A program made the position numbers and the translations under genes. The notes below the pieces were generated by a model. That model ran no database searches, was not told the origin of the DNA, and saw only the letters and a program-made list of their open reading frames with translations. This document shows, in pieces, positions 36,199-44,626 of a stretch of 48,066 nucleotides of DNA (its first letter is position 1; the number at the start of each line of letters is the position of its first letter). The DNA lies in contig CADAQM010000028.1 in NCBI GenBank assembly GCA_902790135.1, positions 1 through 48,066 of the forward strand. Direction: 5' to 3'. The stretch is from an uncultured Coriobacteriaceae bacterium. Lineage in GTDB: Bacteria > Actinomycetota > Coriobacteriia > Coriobacteriales > Atopobiaceae.

Positions 36199-36864
36199 AT
36201 GGAGTTCTTCATTGATTCGGCTGACATCGAGGCAATCCGCGAGCTGTGCGCTTTCCTACCCATCGACGGCGTCACCACCAACCCGACCATCATCACCAAG
36301 AGCGGCAAGGAGCCCGAGCAGGTCTTCGCCGAGCTGGCCGAGGTGCTGACCGAGGACCAGAAGATCATCGCGCAGGTCGTCTCGCTCGACTACGAGGGCA
36401 TTCTCGCCGAGGCGGAGAAGATCGCCTCCATCCGCGGTGGCAAGAACATCGTGGTCAAGATTCCTGTGACGCGCGAGGGCCTGCGTGCCATCCCCGCTGT
36501 CAAAGCCAAGGGTATCTCCGTTCTGGCAACGGGCATCTACTCGCCCGACCAGGCCTTCTGGGCCGCCAAGGCTGGCGCCGACTATTTGGCTCCCTACGTC
36601 AACCGCATGTGCAACTACGGCGACGGTGTGGCTCAGGTCGTGGAGCTCGTCAACACGCTCGCGCAGTATGGCTTCGAGTCCAAGGTGTGTGCGGCATCGT
36701 TCAAGAACGTTGATCAGGTCCACAAGCTGCTGGCTGCTGGCGTTCCGTCCATCACGGTGAACCCGGATACCATCCGCGACATGGTCGGTCACCCCGGAAC
36801 CGCCATCGCCGTGGAGGAGTTCACCGCCAACTGGCAGAAGGCTTACGGTCGTACTACCCTGTAG
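36199..36864 (+). CDS. fsa: Fructose-6-phosphate aldolase/transaldolase-like protein
   Basis: Predicted 221-residue protein of the short transaldolase group (FsaA is 220). The Schiff-base lysine is Lys87 in IVVKIPVT; N-terminal FFIDSADIEAI and GVTTNPTII are typical. It makes a reversible aldol cleavage of fructose-6-phosphate-like ketoses; in E. coli FsaA splits 1-deoxyfructose-6-phosphate to glyceraldehyde-3-phosphate and hydroxyacetone. It follows the glycyl radical enzyme gene on the same strand, after a long hairpin. AAGGAAGGAAAC is the RBS. A plain transaldolase role in the pentose phosphate pathway is the alternative. Confidence 0.9.
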   Translation: MEFFIDSADIEAIRELCAFLPIDGVTTNPTIITKSGKEPEQVFAELAEVLTEDQKIIAQVVSLDYEGILAEAEKIASIRGGKNIVVKIPVTREGLRAIPAVKAKGISVLATGIYSPDQAFWAAKAGADYLAPYVNRMCNYGDGVAQVVELVNTLAQYGFESKVCAASFKNVDQVHKLLAAGVPSITVNPDTIRDMVGHPGTAIAVEEFTANWQKAYGRTTL

Positions 36865-36925
36865 AGGTTAAGCAGAGGCGGCGCGCGGTAGAGGCGCGCC
36901 GCACCTTTACAGGAACGGGGCACCC

Positions 36926-37630
36926 ATGGCAGTCTTCCTGACGGGTGACACGCATGGCGAGCTGGACATGGGCAAGGTCGACCAGTTTGCGGTGGGCGAG
37001 GGCACCGCGCTTACGCGCGACGACTATCTCATCATCCTCGGGGACTTCGGCCTGCTCTGGTCGGATCCGCCCAGCGAGAAGGAGACTGCGCGGCTCGACT
37101 GGCTCGAGGAGTGCCCGTGGACCACGCTCGTGGTGGACGGCAATCACGAGAACTTCGATCTGCTCGACGCACTGCCCGTGGAGCCGTGGGCCGGTGGCCG
37201 CATCCAGCGCATCCGTCCCCATGTGCTGCATCTCATGCGCGGCGAGACCTACCGCTTTGGAGGCCACTCCTTCTTTGTGGTGGGTGGTGCGCACTCGATC
37301 GACAAACAGTGGCGTACGCCGCATCGCTCGTGGTGGCCCCAAGAGGTGCCCGACGACGAGGAGCGCCGCTACATCGCCGCGCGGGCAACCGAGGTCGGCG
37401 AGGTGGACTACGTGCTCTCGCATTGCCCTCCCACTGGACAGTACCAGCGCTACCGCGCCCGCTACGCAGGGTTCTGGGGACCTTCCGACGAGTACACGGA
37501 CTGGCTCGAGCGCAACGTCGAGGGTGCCTTTGCCTATAAGCGCTGGTACTTTGGGCATCTCCACATGGACCTGCCAGGCGACAAGCCCCACACGGTGCTC
37601 TACAACCAGATCGTGCCCCTCGACGACTAG
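36926..37630 (+). CDS. Calcineurin-like metallophosphoesterase
   Basis: Predicted 234-residue cytoplasmic phosphoesterase. All five metal-site motifs are visible in order: LTGDTHG (Asp8, His10), ILGDFG, DGNHEN, SHCPP and FGHLH. The substrate is not identifiable; small bacterial enzymes of this type cleave phosphomonoesters, phosphodiesters or cyclic nucleotides. It begins 61 bases after fsa with GGAACGGGG upstream and could be read through with it. It ends only 6 bases from the oppositely oriented methyltransferase gene. Confidence 0.85.
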   Translation: MAVFLTGDTHGELDMGKVDQFAVGEGTALTRDDYLIILGDFGLLWSDPPSEKETARLDWLEECPWTTLVVDGNHENFDLLDALPVEPWAGGRIQRIRPHVLHLMRGETYRFGGHSFFVVGGAHSIDKQWRTPHRSWWPQEVPDDEERRYIAARATEVGEVDYVLSHCPPTGQYQRYRARYAGFWGPSDEYTDWLERNVEGAFAYKRWYFGHLHMDLPGDKPHTVLYNQIVPLDD

Positions 37631-37636
37631 CGGACG

Positions 37637-38284
37637 CTACGGTTCGTAGCGCCAGATCGTGTAGTGCTGCGGACAGTCGTAGACCGTGAACGGATAGCCT
37701 CGGGCGTTGTGGCCGTATTGGATGGAACCCGATGCCAGCTCGGTCCAACCGGAGCGTCCCACGTAATGCCAGGTGTCACCGTTGTCTGACATGTGCACGA
37801 TGGTGGCTGGATGGGTGAGCTGCGCCTCGAGGCTCTCGATAAAGGTCTGCAGCACGCCCGGCGAGAAGGGGTTGAAGAGGTAGAAGTGGGTGTAGCGGCT
37901 GAGGTCGATGTCAAGCACGCTCCCACAGATGATGCTCAGGTTGTCGTAGTGTCCAACCCATCGAGCCGCAACCTCAGCGAGCTCCGGATCGAGCTCGATC
38001 CCCGTTGCCTTGCCCGGATAGTTCTGTCGCACAAAGTGCGCCAGCACGCGTCCCTTGCCGCAACCCACGTCCAACAGGTGCGAGCTGCCGTCAAAGTCGA
38101 GGTGGGAGAACAGCTCCTCCAGGACATAGTAATGCGTGGCCGTGGGATCGTGCGCGCCCTCCTCGGCAAAGCGCGTCTCTCGCTCCTCGGAGAGGGAGAC
38201 ACCGCAGACGCGCCGGTCAAGCGCCTCGTCATAGGCGAGCACCTCTGTGAGGCTGCTGGGGGTTGCTGGTTTGTGTCGTGCCAT
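37637..38284 (-). CDS. Class I SAM-dependent methyltransferase
   Basis: Predicted 215-residue Rossmann-fold methyltransferase. Motif I is LLDVGCGKGRVL, with an acidic residue ending beta-2 in TGIELDPE; a later NPF segment (FNPFSP) may form the catalytic loop. The substrate is unknown. The first 45 residues are a helical lead-in before the SAM domain. It runs tail-to-tail with the phosphoesterase and starts with GGAGAAG upstream. Confidence 0.75.
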   Translation of the reverse strand: MARHKPATPSSLTEVLAYDEALDRRVCGVSLSEERETRFAEEGAHDPTATHYYVLEELFSHLDFDGSSHLLDVGCGKGRVLAHFVRQNYPGKATGIELDPELAEVAARWVGHYDNLSIICGSVLDIDLSRYTHFYLFNPFSPGVLQTFIESLEAQLTHPATIVHMSDNGDTWHYVGRSGWTELASGSIQYGHNARGYPFTVYDCPQHYTIWRYEP

Positions 38285-38348
38285 GGGCTTCTCCTGACGG
38301 GCGGCTGGGGGAGTGCCTCATCACCATAGCGCCCGCCGGAGGTGGGGT

Positions 38349-39188
38349 CTAGAAGCAGGTGAACAGAATCAGCGAGCAGATCTCGATGGCCACGGCGGGC
38401 GGGTCGATGTGGGTGCCGCAGTTCTCGTTGAAGTAGCGGGCAAACAGCAGGTAGATGAGGTTTGCCAGCATGCCGAAGGCGATGGAGACGACCACGTTGG
38501 CGCCGGTGGCCGCCATGGCGTAGGCCACCACGAGGGTCTCGTGGTGGGTGGTGGGGTACGTGCGGCGCTGCTGGTCGAAGATGGAGAGCAGGATGAGCGC
38601 GGCCGAGATGTTGAACACGATGTTGTAGAACGCCGGGTCCATTTGCTCGAGGACAAGCGCGGTCAGGCCGCAGATGCCCAGCGCGTTGATGAACTGGAAC
38701 GCCCAGTAGCGCGGACCCTCCTTCTTGTAGTAGGCGGTTGCGTTGGGGTTGGTCCAGTGGCCGTCGCCCAGAAGGAGGCGCGTCAGCACGCCCACGAGGA
38801 TGACGGAGAAGGAGCCCTGGTCGGCCGGCAGTCCGATGCCGCGCGCGAAGGCGAAGACGAGGTAGCCGATCACGCCGCCGAGGCCGCCCATCAACGAGAC
38901 GATGGGGTCATGGGTGAACAGCAGGCTGTGGTTGATGTCCCAGCCCTCGATGTCGTAGCGCTTGGCGGCATAGGCCGTGGAGACCGATGCCGCGTTGAAG
39001 ATGATGGCTGGCAGAAAGACGGTGTTGAGCAGGGTCTCGCTCAGAAACTCCGACTGGATTCCCACGGCTTGGAGGGCGTAGATGAAAAGTCCCACAAAGC
39101 CCGTGACGATAAAGGTCTGGGTGCCGCCAAAGATGCAGCCGACGATACCGACCAAAAATGAAAGCAACGCGGTTGATGCACTAAACAT
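38349..39188 (-). CDS. Multi-pass membrane protein of unknown family
   Basis: Predicted 279-residue protein with about eight to ten hydrophobic segments and short loops. Segments such as SFLVGIVGCIFGGTQTF, PIVSLMGGLGGVIGYL and TLVVAYAMAATGANVVVS suggest a transporter-like fold. The central loop THDPIVS and a loop RYFNENCGTHIDPP contain charged residues. I do not recognise the family. The start at 39188 is chosen because GGAGGGGACCC precedes it; longer readings run antisense-like into the next gene. It lies 137 bases after the BASS transporter gene, same strand, and may share its transcript. Confidence 0.6.
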   Translation of the reverse strand: MFSASTALLSFLVGIVGCIFGGTQTFIVTGFVGLFIYALQAVGIQSEFLSETLLNTVFLPAIIFNAASVSTAYAAKRYDIEGWDINHSLLFTHDPIVSLMGGLGGVIGYLVFAFARGIGLPADQGSFSVILVGVLTRLLLGDGHWTNPNATAYYKKEGPRYWAFQFINALGICGLTALVLEQMDPAFYNIVFNISAALILLSIFDQQRRTYPTTHHETLVVAYAMAATGANVVVSIAFGMLANLIYLLFARYFNENCGTHIDPPAVAIEICSLILFTCF

Positions 39189-39325
39189 GGGTCCCCTCCC
39201 GTTCCCTATAAACCCACCTTCATTTATACGATGAAATAATCTGCAGTGGGCGGGAACGCTCGCAAGCCCCGTCCTTGCGGTCAAATCGTGTGACTCAGCG
39301 GCAACATCTAGGGCACTACGGGTGA

Positions 39326-40321
39326 TTAGGCAAGGTTGCAACGGTCGAGCACGTGCTCCATCACGCGTCCGAAGAGCGCGGCAAGAAACTGCTGGAAGAG
39401 CGTGCCGATGACGGCGGGGAACATGACCTCGGGGCCGAAGAACTGCGACGCAAGGACGGCACCCGCCGACACGTTGCGGATGCCTCCGCAGAAGGAGATG
39501 GCCACAAAGCGGGAGCGATCCTTGGTGAGCAGACGGGCGAGACCCATGGCCACAATGAAGCTCAACACCGCGAAGACCAGCATGAAGACGATGATCCCCA
39601 CGAGACGCGGGGTGAGGTTGTGCAGGTAGCTCGAGATTCCAGTTGCGTTGGTCGAGACGATGATGGGCAGGATGATGCGAGAGATGGGCGTGGTAGGAGC
39701 GGACAGGCGCTCCTTGGACCACCCGCCGGTGAGCTCGTTCAGGATGGTGGCGGCGAGCGCGGGCAGGGCGATCATCACCAGCATGTCGCCCATCATGCCG
39801 AGAGCGTCCACCTCGACGGTGGTTCCGACTAGCAGCTTGAGCGTGAGCGGGATGCTGAAGGGTGCCAAGAGCGTGGAGGCGAGCAGCGCGGAGAGTCCCA
39901 AGGCGAGCTCGCCCTCAAACATACCGATCCACATGACCGTCGAGGCTCCGATGGGCACCGAGTACTCGAGCACGACGCCCGCGACGGTGGGGGAGCTCGC
40001 GCCGAAGACGAGGCAGGCCGCGCCATAGGTCACCAGCGGCATGACCACATGCACCAGAAGCAGCATGACCGCGAGAACCATCGGTTGCGCGAGCGCCTTG
40101 CGCATGGAGCGCAGATCGTTGCCGAGGGAGTTCTGGAAGGTCATGATGGCGAACAACAGGGGAATGTAAGGCTTGATTGGCAGCAGGAGCTGCGGAAACA
40201 GTACGCCGATGGCCACGCCAGAGGGAACGATGACCATCAGGTGGCTGCCAATCCACGAGCCAAGCGCCAGCCATGCGGCATACGCCCCACTTGCGGCTCT
40301 CGGTGTCTCGGTGCGTGCCAT
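39326..40321 (-). CDS. Bile acid:sodium symporter (BASS/SBF) family transporter
   Basis: Predicted 331-residue membrane protein with about nine to ten hydrophobic helices. Characteristic stretches are FAIMTFQNSLGNDL in helix 2-3, VVLEYSVPIGASTVMWIG in the middle, and SFCGGIRNVSAGAVLASQFFGPE, which is the crossover region of this fold. The substrate may be an organic acid or a bile-acid-like anion; it cannot be read. The start at 40321 has GGGGAGGGAGC upstream. A possible two-gene unit with the membrane protein downstream. Confidence 0.8.
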   Translation of the reverse strand: MARTETPRAASGAYAAWLALGSWIGSHLMVIVPSGVAIGVLFPQLLLPIKPYIPLLFAIMTFQNSLGNDLRSMRKALAQPMVLAVMLLLVHVVMPLVTYGAACLVFGASSPTVAGVVLEYSVPIGASTVMWIGMFEGELALGLSALLASTLLAPFSIPLTLKLLVGTTVEVDALGMMGDMLVMIALPALAATILNELTGGWSKERLSAPTTPISRIILPIIVSTNATGISSYLHNLTPRLVGIIVFMLVFAVLSFIVAMGLARLLTKDRSRFVAISFCGGIRNVSAGAVLASQFFGPEVMFPAVIGTLFQQFLAALFGRVMEHVLDRCNLA

Positions 40322-40523
40322 AGCTCCCTCCCCAACGGACAGTGTACGCCTGACACGCGACCAAACGGCAGTCGTCGCTGTGTTGAAACCTTGCGACGCC
40401 TGTTTCGTAACGCGCTTCGCCGATGAAATCACGCAAATAACTGTCCATCAGGTACGCTTAAAACTGACGGCGAGGTCTCAGGACCAAAGGCGAAAGTCGA
40501 CAGTACGGAGCAAGGAGGTTGCA

Positions 40524-41198
40524 ATGAAAAGGCAGGCCATGACGCGTGTCGCTTGGGCACTCACGCTGGGCTTGGTGGTCATGCCGCTCGCGGCTTGCTC
40601 GGGGCAGGGCACCTCGGGCGATCAGGGCGCGACCGAGGACACGACGACCGAGGAGACGGTGGCAGTCGACGTCGCGTCGCTCAAGACCTTGGGCGACGTG
40701 ATGGCCATCGAGGGTGAGGGGCAGAGCTCGGCGTGGAACGAGGAGCATTACATCTACGTCACCAACGCCAACGGGGCGCCTCTCCGCGCGGTGGTCGATC
40801 TGACGCCGGAGATCTACAGCCAGATCGAGGAGCTCGACTTCCTCGACGAGGACTACGACCAGAAGCTCACCGACATTATCGGTGGGCTTGAGCTGGCGAG
40901 CCTCGATGACTACTCAGACCAGGTTCCGAGCCAGGAGGAGTTGGATGCGCTTGTCGGGAAGACCGGCCAGGAGCTGGTCGACGACGGGTTCACCTTCAGC
41001 ACCCTTACCATGTACGGTGGCGATGAGACCGTGGCCGAATTCGAAAAGGACGCCTTCCGCTATGAGGTCACGTTTGACGGGACCGTCGATGGTGACGCAG
41101 ACGGCTTCGACGGGAGCGTTGTCGCGGAGCTGACGGTTGCAAGCGCGAGCTTCGCTGGCCTGTCTAATGCGGCGATGGATCCGGGAAACGTTGGGTAG
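40524..41198 (+). CDS. Small secreted lipoprotein of unknown function
   Basis: Predicted 224-residue lipoprotein. A basic N-terminus and a hydrophobic stretch end in the lipobox PLAAC with lipidated Cys25. A Thr/Glu-rich linker (about 30-45) leads to a compact acidic domain (about 50-215) without recognised motifs. The start at 40524 follows CAAGGAGG, so the upstream in-frame Met codons are not used. Single gene, ended by the perfect hairpin at 41232. It may be a solute-binding or sensor lipoprotein; no function is claimed. Confidence 0.8.
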   Translation: MKRQAMTRVAWALTLGLVVMPLAACSGQGTSGDQGATEDTTTEETVAVDVASLKTLGDVMAIEGEGQSSAWNEEHYIYVTNANGAPLRAVVDLTPEIYSQIEELDFLDEDYDQKLTDIIGGLELASLDDYSDQVPSQEELDALVGKTGQELVDDGFTFSTLTMYGGDETVAEFEKDAFRYEVTFDGTVDGDADGFDGSVVAELTVASASFAGLSNAAMDPGNVG

Positions 41199-41231
41199 TT
41201 CGGCACGAAATGTATAAGCCGGTGACGGCAA

Positions 41232-41265
41232 ACCCTAACCTGCACAGATTTGTGCAGGTTAGGGT
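41232..41265 (+). terminator. Perfect 15-bp hairpin after the lipoprotein gene
   Basis: ACCCTAACCTGCACA (41232-41246) pairs perfectly with 41251-41265 around a GATT loop. It is 33 bases after the stop. No clear U-run follows (CCTAGTG), so it may be a repetitive palindrome as much as a terminator. Confidence 0.6.
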
Positions 41266-41313
41266 CCTAGTGAGCACGTAGTAAGTTCCGCACGCTCATT
41301 AGACGTCTATCTT

Positions 41314-41333
41314 GCGCAAATCTGTGCAGGTTA
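41314..41333. repeat. Partial, inverted-type copy of the 41232 hairpin
   Basis: GCGCAAATCTGTGCAGGTTA matches the reverse complement of the hairpin core at 19 of 20 positions, but only 17 of 20 on the direct strand. The piece can itself fold as a 6-bp hairpin. It lies between two convergent genes. Confidence 0.55.
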
Positions 41334-41427
41334 ACGAATCTGAGCATTTGAGCATGCATAAACCTTATATTTAATGCAGTTTTGCTGCAATGAGGTGCCG
41401 TGCGGGGCTTCGCTCGCAGCATCGACC

Positions 41428-42108
41428 CTAGAACAGGTACGGAATCAGCCGCCAGCGCGTTGTCTGCCGATACGCGTCGTAGCCAGGTAGCCCTGCGACC
41501 AGCATGCGCTCCTCGAGAATCGTGCGACAGACGATGAGGGCCGCGACCGTCGCCGAGACTAGCGCGACCGGAAGGCAGGGAAAGACCAGCACAATGGCTA
41601 CGCACCACATGATGATGGCTGCATACATGGGGTGGCGGACCCAAGCGTAGGGTCCGGTCGAGCAGACGGTCTGGGCGCGTTCGGGCTGAAGGCGCGCGAC
41701 CGACTCGGCATGGGCGTTTTCCATGAGTGCGGCAGTGGTCAGTACGCACGAGGCAATGTAGATGGCAAGGCCTAGCGCAATGGTCACCGGCCATGCGGGG
41801 GCGGACTGGTTGGTGACGCCCGCCACGTAGTAGACGACAAAGTAGGCAAGCAGCCAAAACAGGGCGAGAATGACCTTGTCCCAGACGGGGGTGGTGTGCT
41901 TGGTGGCAGCGAGGTCCGCGCGACGCGCCATCGTGTCCGGTCGCTTCGCCGCAAGCCAGATGCCCGAGCCGATGGCGAGGAAGTAGACGACAAACCATGC
42001 GGTCGCCCGTCCATCAAGCACCCACCCGGCCCCCACGAGATAGAGGAGAAGCCCGAGGCTGCGCTCGATGCCGAGGCGGGCGGCGTACGCGGCGAGTGGC
42101 TTTGACAT
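41428..42108 (-). CDS. Isoprenylcysteine carboxyl methyltransferase (ICMT)-family membrane methyltransferase
   Basis: Predicted 226-residue membrane protein with about five hydrophobic segments. The family motif GPYAWVRHPMYAAI is followed by a late EERMLVAGLPGYDAYRQ, the pair that marks PEMT/ICMT-type methyltransferases. The natural substrate in bacteria is mostly unknown. It starts 9 bases after the stop of the HAD gene upstream on the same strand, so the two are one unit. Confidence 0.85.
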   Translation of the reverse strand: MSKPLAAYAARLGIERSLGLLLYLVGAGWVLDGRATAWFVVYFLAIGSGIWLAAKRPDTMARRADLAATKHTTPVWDKVILALFWLLAYFVVYYVAGVTNQSAPAWPVTIALGLAIYIASCVLTTAALMENAHAESVARLQPERAQTVCSTGPYAWVRHPMYAAIIMWCVAIVLVFPCLPVALVSATVAALIVCRTILEERMLVAGLPGYDAYRQTTRWRLIPYLF

Positions 42109-42117
42109 GCGTACCTC

Positions 42118-42876
42118 CTAACGCGCCATGAAGTCTGCTATGGCCTCTGCAACACTGTCTACCAGTACGTCTGCCTTCTCCTTCATGCCTTCTGGGGCGC
42201 TGTTGAAGGTGTAGGCGATGTCTGCCGCCTCGAGCAGGGGAAGGTCGTTGAAGGAGTCTCCGATGCCGGCGGTCAGGGTTGCGCCGAAGTGCCTGGCGGC
42301 GGCGTGCAAGCCCGTGCCCTTGGAGTGGCCAGCCGGCAGCACGTCGATGCTTGCGAGGTTGACATAGGAGCAGACGACGCTGGCGTAGCGCTCGTTGATC
42401 TCGTCCGCCAGCTGCTGGGCCTCCTCGATGGTGACGGTCTCCAAGCCAAAGCCCTGGGCTGGGTCGGGGAGGTCCTCAAAGCTCGGCGCAAAGGATATCG
42501 GCCACGCTGCTGCCAGCGTGCTGTCGAAGGTCCAATAGTCGTCGGCGGCACAGACGAGTGCGGTGTTGTCGCGCGCGTAAGGCGCATAGTGGTCGTAGAG
42601 CTCCCGGGCAAGTTCGCGCGGGATGGAAGCCTCCATGATGGGTTGCACGTCGTGGTCGTGCAGCGTTGCCCCGGTCAGCGCGATGTAGAAGTCAAAGGGA
42701 ACGACGCCAAGGGTCTGCGTGGCCAGAGCGCGCACCGGCCGTCCCGTGCATGCGCCAAAGAGGCCGCCTGCCCGCTGAAACGCATCGATGGCATCGAGAT
42801 CGGCCCTGCGGATCGGCTCGGGCTCGTCGTGAAAGTACAGCGTGCCGTCAAAGTCGGTTGCAAAGAGCTTGGTCAT
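42118..42876 (-). CDS. Cof-type HAD-IIB phosphatase
   Basis: Predicted 252-residue HAD phosphatase. The N-terminus KLFATDFDGTLYF carries motif I, ACTGRP carries motif II, and GIGDSFNDLPLLEAAD is a clear motif IV. The substrate is a small phosphate ester, unknown. GGGGGGACCAC precedes the ATG. It is co-transcribed with the ICMT-family gene 9 bases downstream. It is the second of three Cof-type HADs in this window and is not close in sequence to the other two. Confidence 0.9.
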   Translation of the reverse strand: MTKLFATDFDGTLYFHDEPEPIRRADLDAIDAFQRAGGLFGACTGRPVRALATQTLGVVPFDFYIALTGATLHDHDVQPIMEASIPRELARELYDHYAPYARDNTALVCAADDYWTFDSTLAAAWPISFAPSFEDLPDPAQGFGLETVTIEEAQQLADEINERYASVVCSYVNLASIDVLPAGHSKGTGLHAAARHFGATLTAGIGDSFNDLPLLEAADIAYTFNSAPEGMKEKADVLVDSVAEAIADFMAR

Positions 42877-42957
42877 TGTGGTCCCCCCTCGGCCCTGGTA
42901 CTACCGTTCCATGATAGGTGAAGGGAAAGGCCGTCGGCGGCCATCGCGTCAAAGGCA

Positions 42958-42983
42958 GGGACCCCAGATTGCTCTGGGGTCCC
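42958..42983 (-). terminator. Terminator of the small membrane protein gene
   Basis: GGGACCCCAGA (42958-42968) pairs perfectly with 42973-42983 around a TTGC loop. It lies 39 bases past the stop of the gene at 43023 and is followed on the minus strand by TGCCTTTG. Confidence 0.7.
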
Positions 42984-43022
42984 TGGAAGGAAGAGGGCTT
43001 GGTTGGGGAGTCGCCTGCGGGG

Positions 43023-43250
43023 CTAGTCCTCGGGCAGGAACACCGAGATGGCGAGGAAGACCAGGAACAGCGGAAGCAGCAGCTGGGAGGCAGCAGCCAG
43101 TCCGCCGACGAGGGCGACCACAATCCAAACGGGAAGCAGGACAATGCCTACGACGAGCTGCAAGGTCCAGCCCAGCAAGCGCATGGCAAGCTTCATCACG
43201 CCGGCAACAACCGGGAGGACGAAGAAGGCAAGGACGATGGCGGTCAACAT
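43023..43250 (-). CDS. Small two-helix membrane protein
   Basis: Predicted 75-residue very hydrophobic protein with two or three membrane helices (about 1-20, 28-48, 53-72), a short Lys/Arg patch near residues 20-25 and an acidic end. It resembles small superfamily-4TM-like or phage-shock-type membrane proteins but matches no family I know. It is a stand-alone gene with a good terminator, which supports its reality. AAAGTGAGTC lies upstream; the RBS is weak. Confidence 0.6.
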   Translation of the reverse strand: MLTAIVLAFFVLPVVAGVMKLAMRLLGWTLQLVVGIVLLPVWIVVALVGGLAAASQLLLPLFLVFLAISVFLPED

Positions 43251-43470
43251 GACGACTCACTTTCTATATCTCGTGCGCAGGCCCCATGCCCGCGCGACAG
43301 GTATAGGTATACCCAACGTGGATTAATCCAAGATGTAGCGGGGATTAATTCTGCTGGGGTGGGTGCACGGCGGATGCGCAGCCTGTCTCATGTCGGGAAG
43401 CCGTGAGCTACCATGATGGCAGGCGAAGGCTCAAGACAGATTCGTCTCTAAGGTGCGAGAAGGGAAGCCC

Positions 43471-43839
43471 ATGGACTTCCAGATGAGCGATGGCAAGCTG
43501 GTCAGGTATCGGGGTGACGACAGCTTTATTGTTGTCCCAGATGATGTGACCAGCATCGGAGAGAGTGCGTTTGTAGGCTGCGACCTGTCCTGGGTGATGC
43601 TTCCCGATACGCTGATGCACATTGGTGAGCGCGCGTTCTACGACAGCGGACTGGCCGACATCGCTATTCCCGACAGTGTGGTCAGCATCGGCAAGAAGGC
43701 ATTTGGCTACTACGTCGAGAGGTTCGACATCGGCAAGCCCATCGAGTGCAAGGACGAATGCTTCATCCTGTGTGGCGAGCAGGGCAGTGCCGCGGAGCGC
43801 TACGCATTGGAGCATGGCTTCACGTTCGAAGCAATCTGA
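43471..43839 (+). CDS. Short BspA-type leucine-rich-repeat protein
   Basis: Predicted 122-residue protein. It has about three tandem units of the type VPDDVTSIGESAFVGC, LPDTLMHIGERAFYDS and IPDSVVSIGKKAFGYY, the LRR_5 repeat found in BspA-like surface proteins. Here it has no signal peptide or anchor, so it is likely cytoplasmic. The end (ALEHGFTFEAI) is the usual capping segment of larger LRR_5 proteins. The start at 43471 is chosen because GAGAAGGGA lies upstream. It is followed by an unknown gene 42 bases away on the same strand. Confidence 0.75.
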   Translation: MDFQMSDGKLVRYRGDDSFIVVPDDVTSIGESAFVGCDLSWVMLPDTLMHIGERAFYDSGLADIAIPDSVVSIGKKAFGYYVERFDIGKPIECKDECFILCGEQGSAAERYALEHGFTFEAI

Positions 43840-43881
43840 TGCGCGCATGGGGCAGAACGAGCGCGGGAAAGGGGTCGACGG

Positions 43882-44598
43882 ATGTGGTTCCAGGGTTTCC
43901 AGAAGCACAGTAAAGGCCGAGAGCAGGGGCAGAGCCGGAGCGTATACGAGCTGAACGAGGTCACGTTCTTCAACCCGGTGACACCTGGCTATCCGCAGGA
44001 TCTGAGCGCGCGCCGCGTCATCGACTTCGCGTACCTCCCGCATGACGAGGTGCTCATCCTGATGAGCATGGACGGCCAGTATCCCTGCTGGGTATCGAGG
44101 ACCGGCGTGCACGACATCGAGACCAACACCGCCGTCGCAAACGCTGTCCTCTTTGATGACTTCTCGACGTGCACCAGCCTGTTTCCCAAGTTGAACTCGC
44201 TGATGCAAGACTGCTATCGGCGCAGGTTCACCCTCCAGGGCACCGACATCAAGACGCCCTTCGACTACGGCTTCTCGTCTGAGCCTGGTCAGATCAAGTA
44301 CTGGGGTCAGCACATGGCTCGGGGCATCTCTAGCCACTACCGTCGCATCAAGGAGATGTGCACGTATCGGGGGCTCGACGGCCGTTACTTGGGCTTTCTC
44401 GAGTCCTACCTGACCATGCTTCAGGTGCGAACCAACGACGCAGTCAAAGACTACGAGGGCAAGCGCGCCTTGATTGATCTCATTACGAGTGAGGACTATC
44501 TCTTCGTGTCCGACGACAAGGCAATCCGCAGCACGTACGTGAGGATACGGCGGGAGATCGGCGACCTGTACAACGACTATATGAGCATCGTCCGGTAG
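43882..44598 (+). CDS. Hypothetical protein
   Basis: Predicted 238-residue soluble protein, rich in aromatic and charged residues. I recognise no family. The middle part (about 60-110) contains LMSMDGQYPCWVSRTG and the C-terminal third is alpha-helical and charged (YVRIRREIGDLYNDYMS). A GGAAAGGGG before the ATG supports translation. It follows the LRR gene and may share its transcript. It carries no signal peptide. It could be a phage or accessory gene, but base composition is like its neighbours. Confidence 0.6.
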   Translation: MWFQGFQKHSKGREQGQSRSVYELNEVTFFNPVTPGYPQDLSARRVIDFAYLPHDEVLILMSMDGQYPCWVSRTGVHDIETNTAVANAVLFDDFSTCTSLFPKLNSLMQDCYRRRFTLQGTDIKTPFDYGFSSEPGQIKYWGQHMARGISSHYRRIKEMCTYRGLDGRYLGFLESYLTMLQVRTNDAVKDYEGKRALIDLITSEDYLFVSDDKAIRSTYVRIRREIGDLYNDYMSIVR

Positions 44599-44626
44599 GG
44601 CTTAGCGGCCGACCTTCGAGCCTGGG

